Source of the DNA: Brachypterus glaber
Taxonomy: Eukaryota > Arthropoda > Insecta > Coleoptera > Kateretidae
NCBI GenBank assembly: GCA_958510825.1
Contig: OY294048.1
Location: 13,285,589 to 13,349,588, forward strand
DNA: 64,000 nt
Direction: 5' to 3'
The notes beneath the pieces are model-generated. The model saw nothing but the letters and a program-made list of their open reading frames with translations, made no database searches and was not told the DNA's origin. Position 1 is the stretch's first letter; every line of letters starts with the position of its first letter. Below are positions 1 to 10,630 of this stretch, one piece after another. The position numbers and the translations under genes were made by a program.

Positions 1-149
1 TCGTTAGAGCCATTTTTAAGAAACAAAAATTTTTTATCAGTAAACTACCCCACCATGGGAGCACCCCTGCAACCAATAAGATGCTGGATAATATTCAGTA
101 TTGCAAAAAAAAACACTTTTTTCTAATTTTTCATATGCACCCCTCCTAA

Positions 150-1000
150 ATATGTTTGCATACCAAATTTCAGGTTACTTGAACATTTTTTGACCCCCGC
201 TCAACTCAGTTATAATAATTAGGTATTTGTATTGTTTAATTTCTTACATTAATACAGCTTTAAAGGCAAAACAAGCCGTGAAGATATGTAATGCTACGCA
301 TTCCATTATATACTATTCACAGTGTATGGTATATTGCATTTTTCCAAATAACAAACTTAAAAAAAAATAAAGAAATTAAAAAGAAATTAACAATTTTTTT
401 TTCAAAATAAAACTTTTTAAAAAACGAAAAAAAAGTTTTCCAAAACGAGATTTTTTTTTGAAAAAAATGTATTTTTTTATTTTTTTTTGGAAAATGCAAT
501 ATACCTTCCATTGTAAATAGTATAAAGGGTGTCCCATTAACAGACAGACTTTTTTCAATATAACTTTTTTTAATTTTTGAAACTTTTTAATGGATAACTC
601 TGGAACGGCTTATCCGATTTTAAAAATTAAAAATTAATTTTAATCAAAATAAAAATACCTTTCAAATAATCACGTGACCCATATTGCCATTTAAGATTTT
701 AAAGTTGGGATTGCAAGGAGTTAGGGGGTAAGTTATAGAACTTTACCGATTACATAAATAGAAAGCTTACTAAAAATATCGAATTACCCACTTACAGTTT
801 TCAATATAATGACTGTAGGAAAGTAAATGGGACACCCTGTATAATGGAATGTGTAGCATTACGTATCTTCACGGCTTGTTTTGTCTTTAAAACTGTATTA
901 ATGTAAGAAATTAAACAATACAAATACCTCATTATTATGACTAAGTTGGGCGGGGGTCAAAAAATGTTTAAGTAACCTGAAATTTGGCATGCAAGCATAA
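150..1000. repeat. Foldback copy of the CGGCTTGTTT repeat family
   Basis: The left arm (about 150-306) and right arm (about 838-1000) are inverted copies. Both contain the AAGCCGTGAAGATA / TATCTTCACGGCTTG motif and the GTAATGCTACGCATTCC block. Inside them a second inverted pair (about 318-345 and 488-516) carries GGAAAATGCAATATACC. Other copies of the family lie at 2640-3085, 27350-27670, 51170-51262 and 54890-55300. The right arm is interrupted by the element at 525-839. No protein is encoded; the frames here are A/T runs. Superfamily not assigned. Confidence 0.75.
525..839. mobile_element. Mariner-type MITE, TA-flanked
   Basis: The ends read AAAGGGTGTCCCATT and AATGGGACACCCTGT, inverted copies flanked by TA on both sides (523-524, 840-841). 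TIRs of the CAGGGTGTCCC type with TA duplication are known from Tc1/mariner non-autonomous elements. Removing the element and one TA restores the host repeat sequence AATAGTATAATGGAATG, which is found uninterrupted near 3037-3053 as AATAGTATATAATGGGATG. That makes this a secondary insertion into the repeat at 150-1000. Confidence 0.7.
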
Positions 1001-1199
1001 TTTTGTTTTCCCATTTTGAAAATTTTCAAAATTTCGGATAGCCTTGTATTCGTGCAAAAATTTTCGTTAGGATTTTCTTTTGCGTATTTTTGCGTTTTGT
1101 TACGTTTTATGTCAATATAAATCAATTTCAAGCAAAAAAAAATTGTCGGTTGGTCCGGGAAATCTTGTGGGCGCGATAACTTAAGAACGATTTAAGCTA

Positions 1200-1850
1200 G
1201 AGACTTGAAATTTGGTGTACAAGTATTTTACCAAAAGTTCTCGCTCTGGATTGTGTTTGGTGAACATTGGGGTGTGGCAAGGGGGGCAAATGGGGGTAAA
1301 ATACATGTTTTTTACAAAAATTTAAAACTTGCTATACAGGGGTTTATAAGGTTGCTGAAATTGAATCTGATAATAACATTTTTTTACATTGGCTATAAAA
1401 CTCCATCATCACAGGTGTGAGGGGGTAAATATTTTTACTCGTATTTTTAAAGATTTTCAATATTTAAATTAAATTTAAATCTGATTATAAAAAAATTTAA
1501 CTTCACCCCCAAAGGGGTGGGGGTAGTATTCGTGAAAATTGGTTTCACTGAAAAACTCCTGATAAGGTTGCCGAAAGTGAATCTGATAAAAAAAAAATTG
1601 CTACTCCACCCCCTGAGGGGCTGGGGGTAGTTTTCTTGAAAATTTATATATTGGGGTTTTTGAGATCGCTAAAACTGAATCTTATAGTAATTTTTTCTAA
1701 TGATAAATGGTATATTGGGCCTTTTAAGGTTGCTGAAAGAGATCTGATAATACAAAAAATATAACTCCACCCAAGAGGCGGGAGTAGTTTTCGTGAAAAC
1801 TGGTATATTTTTAAGGTTGCCAAAAGAGAATCTGATAATAAAAAATCCAT
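1200..1850. repeat. Degenerate tandem repeat, unit roughly 90-110 bp
   Basis: A block of the form AAGGTTGCTGAAA..GAATCTGATAATA recurs near 1346, 1564, 1657, 1720 and 1810. It alternates with CCACCCCCAAGGGGTGGGGGTAG-type segments. Single related units occur near 7750-7830 (inverted), 49260-49360 and 61955-62010. No coding capacity is seen. Confidence 0.6.
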
Positions 1851-2367
1851 TTTATACGCGAAGGTGAAAAATGGGAAAGCTCTTTTACTGGGCAGTGTAT
1901 TTCAATTGAAACAACATACGAGGGGTGCATTTAAAAAATTATAAAAAATTGTTTTTTTTTTGCAATGCCCTAATATTCAGTACTTCACAGCGAGCGCATC
2001 TCGTTATGTTATTGGGTTAGAATCGCGCCTATGCGAAAACAAGGTTTTTATTTATGCATTTTTGACGAGTTTGCAATAATTTACATTTTTTTACAGTTTA
2101 ATTAGTAATTAAATTAGGCTCTGTTTAACCCAATAACGCAACGTTGGGACAGTCTCGTAAAATAACTTGAATCTAAAAACACCCAGATATATGTTTTTAA
2201 TGCCAAAAATATGTTTACAAATATTTTTTTAATTATTAGTTTTAAATAAAGTATTTATAGAACTAAATATCCTTAGTTTTAATCTCGGTTTTAATTTAAT
2301 CTGATCATATTAAATGTGACATAGTGGACTTGGGCCGCCCAGTAAACCTTAATAGTGCCATCAAAAT

Positions 2368-2640
2368 AATAGTTTTTTCTATTTTGCGACTCTTATAAGC
2401 TCATAGTCACACGCATTTTGCGTGTTCTTATAGGCCCATAAGAGGTCTCTACTTTTTGTTCTTTTGGGTTGGCAACATACCTGGCCTATCTCTTGACGTA
2501 AGTTTTTTTTAAATTTTAGAGCAAAATAGAAAAAAATTGTATAAAGCACTCGTTTCATAACACGTTTTTAGCGCACGAGTACAAGTTTAGAAAACGAGCC
2601 GCTTGCGGCGTATGTTATGAAACTAGTACTTTAATATACT
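2368..2640 (-). repeat. Dispersed repeat, inverted relative to the copy at 50023-50480
   Basis: The block at 2368-2530 (key words ACTCTTATAAGCTCATAGTC, CCCATAAGAGGTCTCTAC, GGGTTGGCAACA) is the reverse complement of 50340-50480. The adjacent block at 2555-2640 (GTTTCATAACACGTTTTTAG, GAGCCGCTTGCGGCG) resembles the hairpin at 50023-50125 with part of one arm deleted. The two loci are therefore copies of one composite repeat in opposite orientation. Confidence 0.65.
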
Positions 2641-3085
2641 ATTATATCCTTATATTATTCACAACGCCTGCGCTAGAATAATATACGGTAGTTTCGGGTT
2701 AAACTTAAAAAAAAAATTCTAAAAAGCTGAAAGAAAAATCTGATTAACGTAACTTTTTTTAGCAAAAATTAATTTTATTATAAGGATCAATTTTAAAAGT
2801 AATCCCTCTTAAAACAAAAAAGTTGTGGAGGGTTGAACTTAAAAAAAAATAAAAAAAAACAATTTATTTTTTCGTTTTTTTGCAAAAATGTTTCGTTTTT
2901 TAAAAAAATATTTTATTAAATGTATTTTTTTTTTCTTTTTTTATTTATTTTTTTAATTTCTGTTTTTTTTTGAAATTTATTTTTTTTTAAGTATTTGGGA
3001 AAATGCAATATACCTTATACCAATGTACTGTGAATAGTATATAATGGGATGCGTAGCATTATATATCTTCACGGCTTGTTTAGTG
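2640..3085 (+). repeat. CGGCTTGTTT family copy, uninterrupted right end
   Basis: It starts with an ATTCACAACGCCTGCGCTAG block, runs through GGATCAATTTTAAAAGTAATCC and long T-rich tracts, and ends with GGAAAATGCAATATACC, ATAGTATATAATGG, GCGTAGCATTA and CTTCACGGCTTGTTT. The same order of blocks is seen at 26400-27670 and, for the first part, at 45470-45765. Confidence 0.65.
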
Positions 3086-3239
3086 TTAACATAAAATTGA
3101 TTTTAAAAGAAAATTTTGACATAGTACAGTTGCGATCTTTAAAAAGTACTACACCCAAAAATTGTACCATTTAAATCTAACTTTTCACTAAAGTCAATTG
3201 AAAAAAACTATAGTTTAACTTATAAGTCAGACATATATA

Positions 3240-3600
3240 AAACTAAGTTTAATAGTCATCTTGTTTGAAACATAATTTTATCCAATACATACAGATAATA
3301 ACACAATTACCAGCTTTATTTTAAATAGATAAACTCAATAATAACCCCCGCGTGACTTTTACTTTATTGAGTGGATAATTATTTATTTTACCCACTCAAC
3401 TGTCACTTGTCAAATTATTTTCTTGTAAATGACATTAAAATTTTTAATAAAAATATGAATTCCTTAGCTATTTATTGGATAAAACCTTGTATGGCACTCA
3501 TGGGTAAACCGATATTGCAATATGCAATATCTTACTTTACCCACTAGTACCATAAATAACTATTTCCAAGTGTCAAATGTGTCAACATGCTTCACTTAAG
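3240..3600 (-). repeat. Dispersed repeat family F, copy 1
   Basis: Reverse-complement copy of the repeat at 59158-59420 and 60893-61190. Shared words include CCCGCGTGACTTTTACTTTA, CAACTGTCACTTGTCAAATT and TGAATTCCTTAGCTATTTA. This copy has an intact centre with GATATTGCAATATGCAATATC, a small palindrome, near 3511-3531. It is non-coding. Confidence 0.65.
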
Positions 3601-4148
3601 CCAGCAACAAAAATCAGTTTTAAAACAATATATTTTGGGGAAAATGTAAGGAAAATGGTCAAGAAATTAGAGAATTCTACACGCCAGAACCAAAAAATAT
3701 ATACTTAGGAATGAAGATTTGGGGTCCCTTAAAAGTTTAACTGCCATTAAATAAGGTACACCTTAAATTAAAAATTGCAAATTAAATATTTTTCCAAGCA
3801 ATTAAACCTGAAATTACTTAGGTTATGTCTTACATGTAAAGAAGTTTAAATTTACATTATTAGTAATGTAAAATTTTACATTATAACGAAAATTATTACA
3901 TTATAAATACTTTATTTTTACACTATTTTAAAAGTCTTCTATAATACACGACTACTATGGTAATATTAGTTTAAGCCAAATTTTACACTATTTTTTACAG
4001 TATGCTTATCTAAAAACTGTGAATGCACTCAATTTAAGTACTATAGCTATTATTACTAAAAATTATTTATTAATTATTATTAATACTAATAATTTATTAG
4101 TAAGTGTATTCGGTCACTGAATTTCAGTGAATACTAGTAAGTGTATTC
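3600..4148. other. AT-rich spacer without recognisable genes
   Basis: Mostly low-complexity TTTACATTA-type sequence with no open frame of note. The last 60 bases (about 4090-4148) are one arm of a palindrome that continues after the transposon, at 5136-5220. Confidence 0.5.
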
Positions 4149-5127
4149 CGAGGGGCTGACCGCGAGGAAATCCTTTGTACAAGTCAAGGGAACTCTGGAG
4201 AAACTCCGAGGAACTCTGAGGAACTCCGAAGGAACTTTTAAGAAGTCAGAAACAATTATTATTTATTACCCATGCGCATTAACGTTTTTATTTTCAAACT
4301 AGATGAGCCGTCACAAACACCTTATCAAAACATCCACATTATAAATATTGGCATATAGCTCGGGAGCCAATTTTTTTTTGCTGGGGCGCCATGTTTGGTA
4401 GAAACCATCAGGGACAAAGCTTTTTGCTTTTTTCTTAAAGTAAATTTTGGGACGCCAATTGTGCAAGTTTGCAAGTTTGGTAGTAACCATCAGGGACAAA
4501 GCTTTTTTTCATGAAGGTATTTTTTTGGGCGCCAATTATTTTTTTTTGTAGCGGCGCCAAGTTTTGGTTGAAACCGTCAGGGACAAAGCTTTTTATGGCA
4601 AAGGTAATTTTTGGGCGCCATTTTTTTTTGAAGGGACGCCATGTTGGGACAAAGCTTTTTTTTTTCATGAAGGTATTTGGGGCGCCAATTTTTTTTTTTT
4701 GTAGGGGCGCCAAGTTTTGGTTGAAACTGTCAGGGACAAAGCTTTTTTTTTTGAGGGTGCCTCCCTGGGGCTGAGCTCCCCCTTACATTTTTTTCTGGTT
4801 ACGGCCCTGTGCCTATAAGGTTTCCCTGGCAGAACGACCGACAGATCAACCGACCGATAGACCGACAATTTTTTTTGCTCAAAATTGATTTATATTGACA
4901 AAAAAAACACAAAAATACGGAAAAATAACTGAAATTTTTTGCACAAATAAAAGGCTCTTTTTGGAAAGCACTATTTTATTGGCGGTAATTTCTACGGCTT
5001 ATTTGCCAAAAATTACCCTTTCCAGAGAGAAACTCTTAAGGAACACAGGAGGAACTCCGAAGGAACTCAGGAACTCTTTGCAAAAAGGAACTCTTTTGTA
5101 CAAAATTCAGACGCGGTCAGCCCCTCG
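4149..5127. mobile_element. Non-autonomous TIR transposon, CGAGGGG family, copy A
   Basis: The ends are a perfect 16-bp inverted repeat, CGAGGGGCTGACCGCG. The element is bracketed by an exact 8-bp duplication GTGTATTC (4141-4148 and 5128-5135). Eight-bp duplications are typical of the hAT and P superfamilies; the TIR itself does not settle which. The interior has arrays of GGAACTC/GGAACTCCGAGG words next to each end, a tandem array at 4370-4770, and a segment at 4840-4910 related to 1110-1155 (inverted). No transposase frame is present. Copy B is at 5260-5960. Confidence 0.85.
4370..4770. repeat. Tandem array inside copy A
   Basis: Degenerate units of about 60-110 bp, each with GGGCGCCAATTTTTTTT, GGGGCGCCAAGTTTTGG, AAACCGTCAGGGACAAAGC and a following T run. 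About four units are seen. The open frames across both strands of this block are repeated shadows of the unit, not genes. Confidence 0.7.
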
Positions 5128-5135
5128 GTGTATTC

Positions 5136-5210
5136 ATTGAATACTATTCGCACGAGCGTTTGTAACAATTTATTAGAAACGCTCGTGTGAATAGTATTCA
5201 CTGAATACAC
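5136..5210. repeat. Palindrome split by copy A
   Basis: ATACTATTCGCACGAGCGTTT pairs with AAACGCTCGTGTGAATAGTAT across a loop of about 15 nt. The left arm continues outwards into the pre-insertion sequence at 4134-4148 (AAGTGTATTC), so the arm was about 36 bp before copy A landed in it. Confidence 0.7.
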
Positions 5211-5259
5211 TTGTTACGAAAACTTTACTTTCCTCTCGAGTAATGTACACTATTTTTCC

Positions 5260-5960
5260 CGAGGGGCTGACCGCGAGGAAATCTTTTGTACAAGCCAAAG
5301 GAACTCTGGAGGAACTCCGAGGAACTCTTTGCAAAAAGGAGGAACTCTGGAGGAACTCTTTACAAAATGGATTAACGTTCTTATGTTCAAACTAGATCAG
5401 CCGTTACAATAATATCCTACCTTTGGGCGCCAATTTTTTTCTTGAAGGGGCGCCAAGCCAAGTTTGACAGAAACCGTCAGGGACAAAGCTTTTTTCGTCG
5501 TGAAGGTAAATTTGGGGCTAGGTAATTTTGGGACGACAATTTTTGATTTTTGTTTTGAAGGGGCGCCAAGTTTGGCAGAAACCGTCAGGGACAAAGCTTT
5601 TTTTTCGTGAAGGTAAATCGGGGGCGCCATTTTTTATTTGAAGGGGCGTCAAGTTCGGTAGTAACCGTCAGGGGACAAAGCTTTTTTAATGAAAGTATTT
5701 TTTGGGCGCCAACTTCTTCTTTGTAGGGGCGCCAAGCGTTGAAACCGTCAGGGACAAAGCTTTTTTTTTGAGGGTGGCTTATTGGCAGTAGTGCTTGCAC
5801 AGCGGTAATTTCTACAGCTTATTTGCCAAAAATTACCCCTTCCAGAGAGGAGCACTTAAGGAACACAGGAGGAACTCCCAAGGAATTCCAAGAAACTCTG
5901 GAGGAACTCTTTGCAAAAAGGAACTCTTTTGTACAAATTTCAGACGCGGTCAGACCCTCG
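5260..5960. mobile_element. Non-autonomous TIR transposon, CGAGGGG family, copy B
   Basis: The left end CGAGGGGCTGACCGCG and right end CGCGGTCAGACCCTCG match with one change. The 8-bp duplication ATTTTTCC is exact (5252-5259, 5961-5968) and differs from that of copy A, so this is an independent insertion. The interior shares the GGAACTC words and the GGGACAAAGC array with copy A. The stretch from about 5810 to 5955 matches copy A's 4980-5122 closely. No coding sequence. Confidence 0.85.
5430..5790. repeat. Tandem array inside copy B
   Basis: Same unit as the copy A array (GGGCGCCA, T run, GGGGCGCCAAG, ACCGTCAGGGACAAAGC), with about four units. Variation in unit number and spacing between the two copies suggests the array expands or contracts. 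Confidence 0.65.
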
Positions 5961-6366
5961 ATTTTTCCATGAGCCGTTTTGCAAAAATTTGTGGCTGTGT
6001 TCACACTGTGAACAGAAATCTTAAATGTAGCATTAATTCGATAGAATTAATGTGTACCTATAACTAGAGAATAGTTTAAAATTTTGCTTACCTTTAAAGT
6101 TTTAAATCAAAAACGAAAATTTTTTGCTGCAGGTTACATCTTGTTGCACTTTAACGAACTAAAACAAAAATGACCGTTCAGCCATATGTTTATAATACCA
6201 TCTATTTTTGTATGCTGCCATCTATCCGATAATAGCCGCATACATTTAAAGTACTCTTCGAATGCAACTGTAGCGTCAATATATATCAAATGTACCTCGA
6301 TAGATGGAAGCATAGGTATATTTACCAGCTAAACAGATCAGTACTAAGAACGAAGTTTAAAAAAAT

Positions 6367-6565
6367 GGAAATTCATACACTTCATACCTCGGTTCTCGTG
6401 TTATTCAAGACTGTAGAGATCTCATATTTTGGCTACCCCCCTAACACACCCCCTATTAGGGGTATTCAAAATATTAAATCTATATAATCTATAATAACGC
6501 GAGAACCGGGATATGAAGTGTATGAATTAAGTACAATTTGCGTTACGTAATACTTGAACGTTCCC
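6367..6565. mobile_element. Truncated foldback MITE with GGGAACGTTC end
   Basis: The body is an inverted pair: CACTTCATACCTCGGTTCTC near 6379 and GAGAACCGGGATATGAAGTG near 6502. Only the right terminus, TACGTAATACTTGAACGTTC CCT, is present; the left terminus is missing. The complete version is at 17247-17485. A TACGTAA core beside a short terminal GGG is reminiscent of PIF/Harbinger MITEs, which is an inference only. Confidence 0.6.
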
Positions 6566-6784
6566 TAACTGGCAATAACGTGCGTTTATATTGAGAAAAT
6601 AATACGAGTTGTCTAAATTAACTGTGAATTTTAAACCAATCACGTTTTCAATTTCATGAAGAATGATCATTCTATGTCGACAGATGTCTGAGAGAGGTTC
6701 CTTGAAATGAGGTAAGAAAGAATATCCCTAAAATCCAAAAACATAACTTTCTTAAATTAAGAAATAATGTAAGAATTTCTTAAG

Positions 6785-6890
6785 CCCAAGCACCGCAGGC
6801 GAATATTTTTACAAATTCGATGGTCTATTTTAATTTTAAACCAGTCTTTAAAATTACAATTAATTAAATTTAAAATTTCACAAAAATACA
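6785..6890 (-). repeat. GC-core minisatellite units (reverse orientation)
   Basis: Contains AGCACCGCAGGCGAA followed by TTTTTACAAATTCGATGGTC and an AT-rich spacer. Same unit as at 7318-7515, 12880-13020, 13915-14330, 23405-23520 and 41510-41745. Confidence 0.6.
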
Positions 6891-7317
6891 AGAAAGGGAA
6901 GGTTTAAGTATTTGTAACGCAAAATTTGGCCATTTTCGACCCCCACCCCCCATGTAACGTGGCGTAACGTTTTCGAGACCCCATTTGTTATGTAACACTT
7001 TTTTTTACAAAATGTAAAAAAATTGAAACGAAATTTTGCTTTATATTTTAAACCGGTTTTTAATCGGTTATTGCTTCCGTGTTTTAACCTAAAACCCATC
7101 TGATGTAATTTCCGCTACCGGTTAACCGAAAACCGGTTACTGGCTATGGTTTTCCATCTCTAATTTGTTTTTGTTTAGAGAATTTAGTGAACTGTTAACC
7201 AATAAAATTTGCAAGGAATCCATCTCTTTAAGCCTAGATTATTGTTAAAAACGTGATCAAATAAACATTTTATAAGTTTTTAATTTTTTAAGAGTTACGT
7301 AACATTTTTACTGACTC

Positions 7318-7515
7318 TAGCGCCGTAGGCGAAAATGTTTGCGCTTAAGTTATACAGTCTCAAATAAAAAAAAAAACGTAGAAGGCCCCAGTGCCACAGG
7401 CAAAAATTTTTACAAACTTGATGGTCTATTAATTTTTAAACAGTTTTATTATCCTAAATTCCAAAAAAATGTAAGAAACCTCTAGCGCCGCAGGCAGAAA
7501 TTTTAGAATTTAAAG
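7318..7515 (-). repeat. GC-core minisatellite array
   Basis: Three units: TAGCGCCGTAGGCGAAAAT, AGTGCCACAGGCAAAAATTT and TAGCGCCGCAGGCAGAAAT, separated by 60-100 bp of AT-rich DNA with the GATGGTCTATT word. It is followed at about 7568-7600 by CCCCCTGGATCCGCCACTG, a hAT-like terminus. Confidence 0.6.
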
Positions 7516-7579
7516 ATCTATGGTCCGTCCACTTAAACGTAATATATACCTTAAAAAAAGCTACCAACATTACCCCCTC

Positions 7580-7600
7580 CTCCCCCTGGATCCGCCACTG
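7580..7600 (+). mobile_element. Orphan hAT-like right terminus
   Basis: CTGGATCCGCCACTG matches the right end of the element at 11837-13097 (CTGGATCCGCCCCTG). No matching left end was found nearby, so only a fragment is supported. Confidence 0.4.
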
Positions 7601-8022
7601 CCATTCATGGGCCACTGATCTTATGAACCATTATTAATGATCTATTATTAGTCTATTATGTACCATTATTAATGGTCTATAATGGACTATTATTATAATA
7701 AGGTCTGTTAAGGTAAGAAACATTACCCTGATGAAGCAAACGAGCCCCAGGGGTGAAGTTAGGATTTTTTTTATTATCAGATTAAGTTTTAACACCATTA
7801 AAACCCCCAATATACATATTTTTATGAAAATATTTTTAAAAATAAATACGATAAAGGGAATGTCCGCAAACCCCCTGGAGATGGGGTTAGAGGGTTAATT
7901 TTGTTGTAATTATTGCATTGTTACCGGAAGTAAGTAAATTCTTCAAACTTAAAGATCCTAGTTAGGCAAAAAGTTGGTGAAAAATCCATAAAAAAAATTA
8001 AGCGGTGTAAAAAAATAATGTA

Positions 8023-8801
8023 CAGTTGTGGCATTAAATATCGGGACAACCTCAAAAAAATTCGTGTCATTTTTATATTTTTTTCATGGATTAACATGGG
8101 AATATTTTAAAAATTAAAAACTGGGTTACTTCGTTTTGACATAACTGAATTATTTAGTTGAAGTTTACCGTCAAAAAATATTAAATTAATAAATTAATGT
8201 TTATTGATAAATATATATTCATTAAATTTTACACAAATGTTGTTATATTTAAATAATAAAATTGATAATCTTTGGATCAAAATTGTACTATATGGGTAAA
8301 GAATATGTGTTTAATATTCATTAAAAACAACACACACCTAATTTACCCTTCAGTACAGCTAAAAACAAGGTTTTATAAATTTTCTACTGCAAATGGATTT
8401 GAGTTTAAGAGTTCGTTACTGAAGAGCCGCACTGAGGTAAGGGAAAAAAAAATTCTAGTATACGGAAACTGCACCTTGTTTTTCTCAGTTTTTCTTATAT
8501 AATTAAAAATTGCTTCACCATCCATTGAAGCTTTTCACCACCGATGATCCTTTTTTCGGTTTGATATAAGAACCTAAGTTTTTCTCAATAAAACATTTCT
8601 CAAGAAACAGATCTAGTTCTTGAACTGTTTTCACTAAAATTGAACCTCATCCATATCTCCTAATACTAAGGACGACTGAGCAGTTTTTCTCTTAAATTTC
8701 CACGATAAGTAAACTCATTTTAAATTGAAATAAAAGTCCAAACAAACAAAACAAACAAATCTATGAAAAATTGTTTGTCCCGATATTTAATGCCAGAACT
8801 G
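8023..8801. mobile_element. Tc1/mariner-like non-autonomous element
   Basis: The left end CAGTTGTGGCATTAAATATC and right end GATATTTAATGCCAGAACTG are inverted, with GGGACAA following inward on both sides. TA flanks both termini (8021-8022 and 8802-8803). The interior of about 0.72 kb has only short open frames and no visible DDE transposase motif. CAGT TIRs with TA duplication fit Tc1/mariner. Confidence 0.75.
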
Positions 8802-9755
8802 TAGTTTATAAATCTATAAAACCTAAAACAGTTTTAGGCTTTCAAGGGGGTTAAATGTATTCGTATATATTTTTATTCTCCATATGGGTACTTCTATGAA
8901 AATTGGTTAACTTCAAGTTATGCACATATATTTAGAATTATATCAGACGTATTTAATAAATATCCCAACTAGCAAAATAGACCCCTAAAAGAACGGAAAT
9001 ATTTTATAACTATTGTCTAGCGCCGCTTATAGAACAATTTTATTTTTTAGTGCGTCTTAATACGATAATATTGTCATAAAATAGACTCGTTTCTATAATG
9101 CTGTTGTATAGACATCCTTACAACTCATATTATAAAACAAATAATGATTGTAAATATCCAAATTTTGTAACAGTTGTATAACGTTTTATACAACCTTTTA
9201 AAAAATATTAAAAAAAAAAATTGTATAAAAATTATAATAAAGTTTTATACCTCCCTAGTAAACATTTTTGTCGAGTCTTGAGCAAGTCTGGCTCAAGATT
9301 CTTGATGAAGTAACTGCATCCAGATTTTGACAATTCTGCACTGTAAAAAGGGCATGTAAATTCACATTATTTGTAATGCGTTTTTACCGTATTTTACAAG
9401 TTTTTTATTTTAATTTAACAGAAAATGTATTATTACCCTATTTTTAAAACACTTTTACACGGGTAATGTAATTTTACCATACTATTAAAATAATTTTTGG
9501 TCAATAATGTATTTTTTTCCTTTTACTATATTTCTAATGTAAAAAATATCACGTGCTCTCGTTGACATTACGAATATTGTATTTCAACGCATACTCACAT
9601 AGGATATATGCACATTTGTTTTTTACGTTGTGAGTAAAAGTGTTTTTAAAGAGAAACCAGGTAAGATATTTAATTGTAAATTGTGCAATACTATATTACA
9701 TTCGATAAAATAATACGAAACCGAAACCTCCTTAAAAAAAATAAATTTGCAGTAA

Positions 9756-10321
9756 ATAGCAGAGCTGGATTCAGTAACTGGGCGTTACGAAGAAGTGGAA
9801 GTAAATATTTTAAACAAGACGGAAACATTAAATACTGAGTACATGCAATTACTGGAAAAATCGTATGGGCAACAAAGAGCATGGATCAACGAGTTCACCA
9901 ACCCTCCACCAATACTAGAATTGAAATTAAAGTGGCATTCAGGCCTATTCACATGTACCATTGAAATCTATTCAATATTGACAAAAATTACAATCCCATG
10001 CAGTTTTAATACATGACCTTGCAATTTTCGTCAATATTGCCACAAATCTCAATATCAATGGTACGTGTGAATAGGCCTGATTGCCTCTTAAGAAAAGAAA
10101 TCATATTTTGGAATTTCAAAAAATTAACATCCTTGGATATAGAAAATATAGATTTTTCTGAACCAGTAAATAAAATAAAGGAATTTGGAAAACTTATGAA
10201 GGAAAACTCTTTTAAAAGCCTTGATAAAATTGAAATTTTGTCAACCCTTTGGGATGCTCTTCAAATATTAAGTAAACATTTTCATCAGGACTTGGGTACA
10301 ATAATCTATAGTAGTAAATAA
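9756..10321 (+). pseudogene. Coding-like frame split by a MITE
   Basis: A frame runs from a stop at 9753-9755 to 9939, is broken by the MITE at 9940-10079, and resumes at 10083 to a stop at 10319-10321. Deleting the MITE and one ATT target copy joins the two parts in phase, giving about 140 codons in place of two short pieces. The joined product is hydrophilic, with QQRAWINEF and PPPILELK before the break and IIFWNFKKLTSLDIEN after it. A TTTGCAG at about 9745-9751 could be a splice acceptor. The Trp/Leu then FxKLT pattern recalls a domain seen in SAMD3-like and transposon-associated animal proteins, from memory and unverified. It may be an exon caught in the surrounding element or part of that element's own gene. 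Not functional as it stands. Confidence 0.5.
9940..10079. mobile_element. MITE inserted in a reading frame
   Basis: The termini CAGGCCTATTCACATGTACC and GGTACGTGTGAATAGGCCTG are inverted with one mismatch, and the pairing continues inward (TCAATATTGAC / GTCAATATTG). The 140-bp element is flanked by ATT on both sides (9937-9939 and 10080-10082), a probable 3-bp duplication. No coding capacity. Confidence 0.75.
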
Positions 10322-10562
10322 GGTTATTATTATTACTTTTATTATAACTATTATTAATATTATTTAATAATTAGTAAATAATGTAATCTTTGTTTAGGTA
10401 TATTGTAAAATTAACAGTAGTAAATAAGGTTATTATTATTACTTTTATTATAACTATTATTAATATTATTTAAAAAAATTGTTTAACAAAAAGCCATTAT
10501 TAATATTATTTAATAATTAGTAAATAATGTAATCTTTGTTTAGGTATATTGTAAAATTAACA
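10311..10562 (+). repeat. Direct tandem duplication of about 101 bp
   Basis: The block beginning AGTAGTAAATAAGG and ending TATATTGTAAAATTAAC occupies about 10311-10411. It is repeated from 10412, with about 40 bp of extra sequence near 10473-10500 interrupting the second copy. The shared parts look identical, so the event is recent. It begins at the last codons of the split frame. Confidence 0.75.
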
Positions 10563-10630
10563 TCTAAATAATGTATATTTATAGTTTACATTGTAATTTT
10601 TTATAAAAAAATATTGTAAATATTACTATA

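Noticed and set aside
317..558. Lys/Phe-rich reverse frames of 60-64 codons
   Set aside because: Homopolymer A/T tracts within the foldback repeat; no natural protein composition.
4311..5800. Several overlapping frames with KALSLTVS / SFVPDG-like repeated peptides
   Set aside because: All lie in the internal tandem arrays of the CGAGGGG elements and repeat with the DNA unit on both strands.
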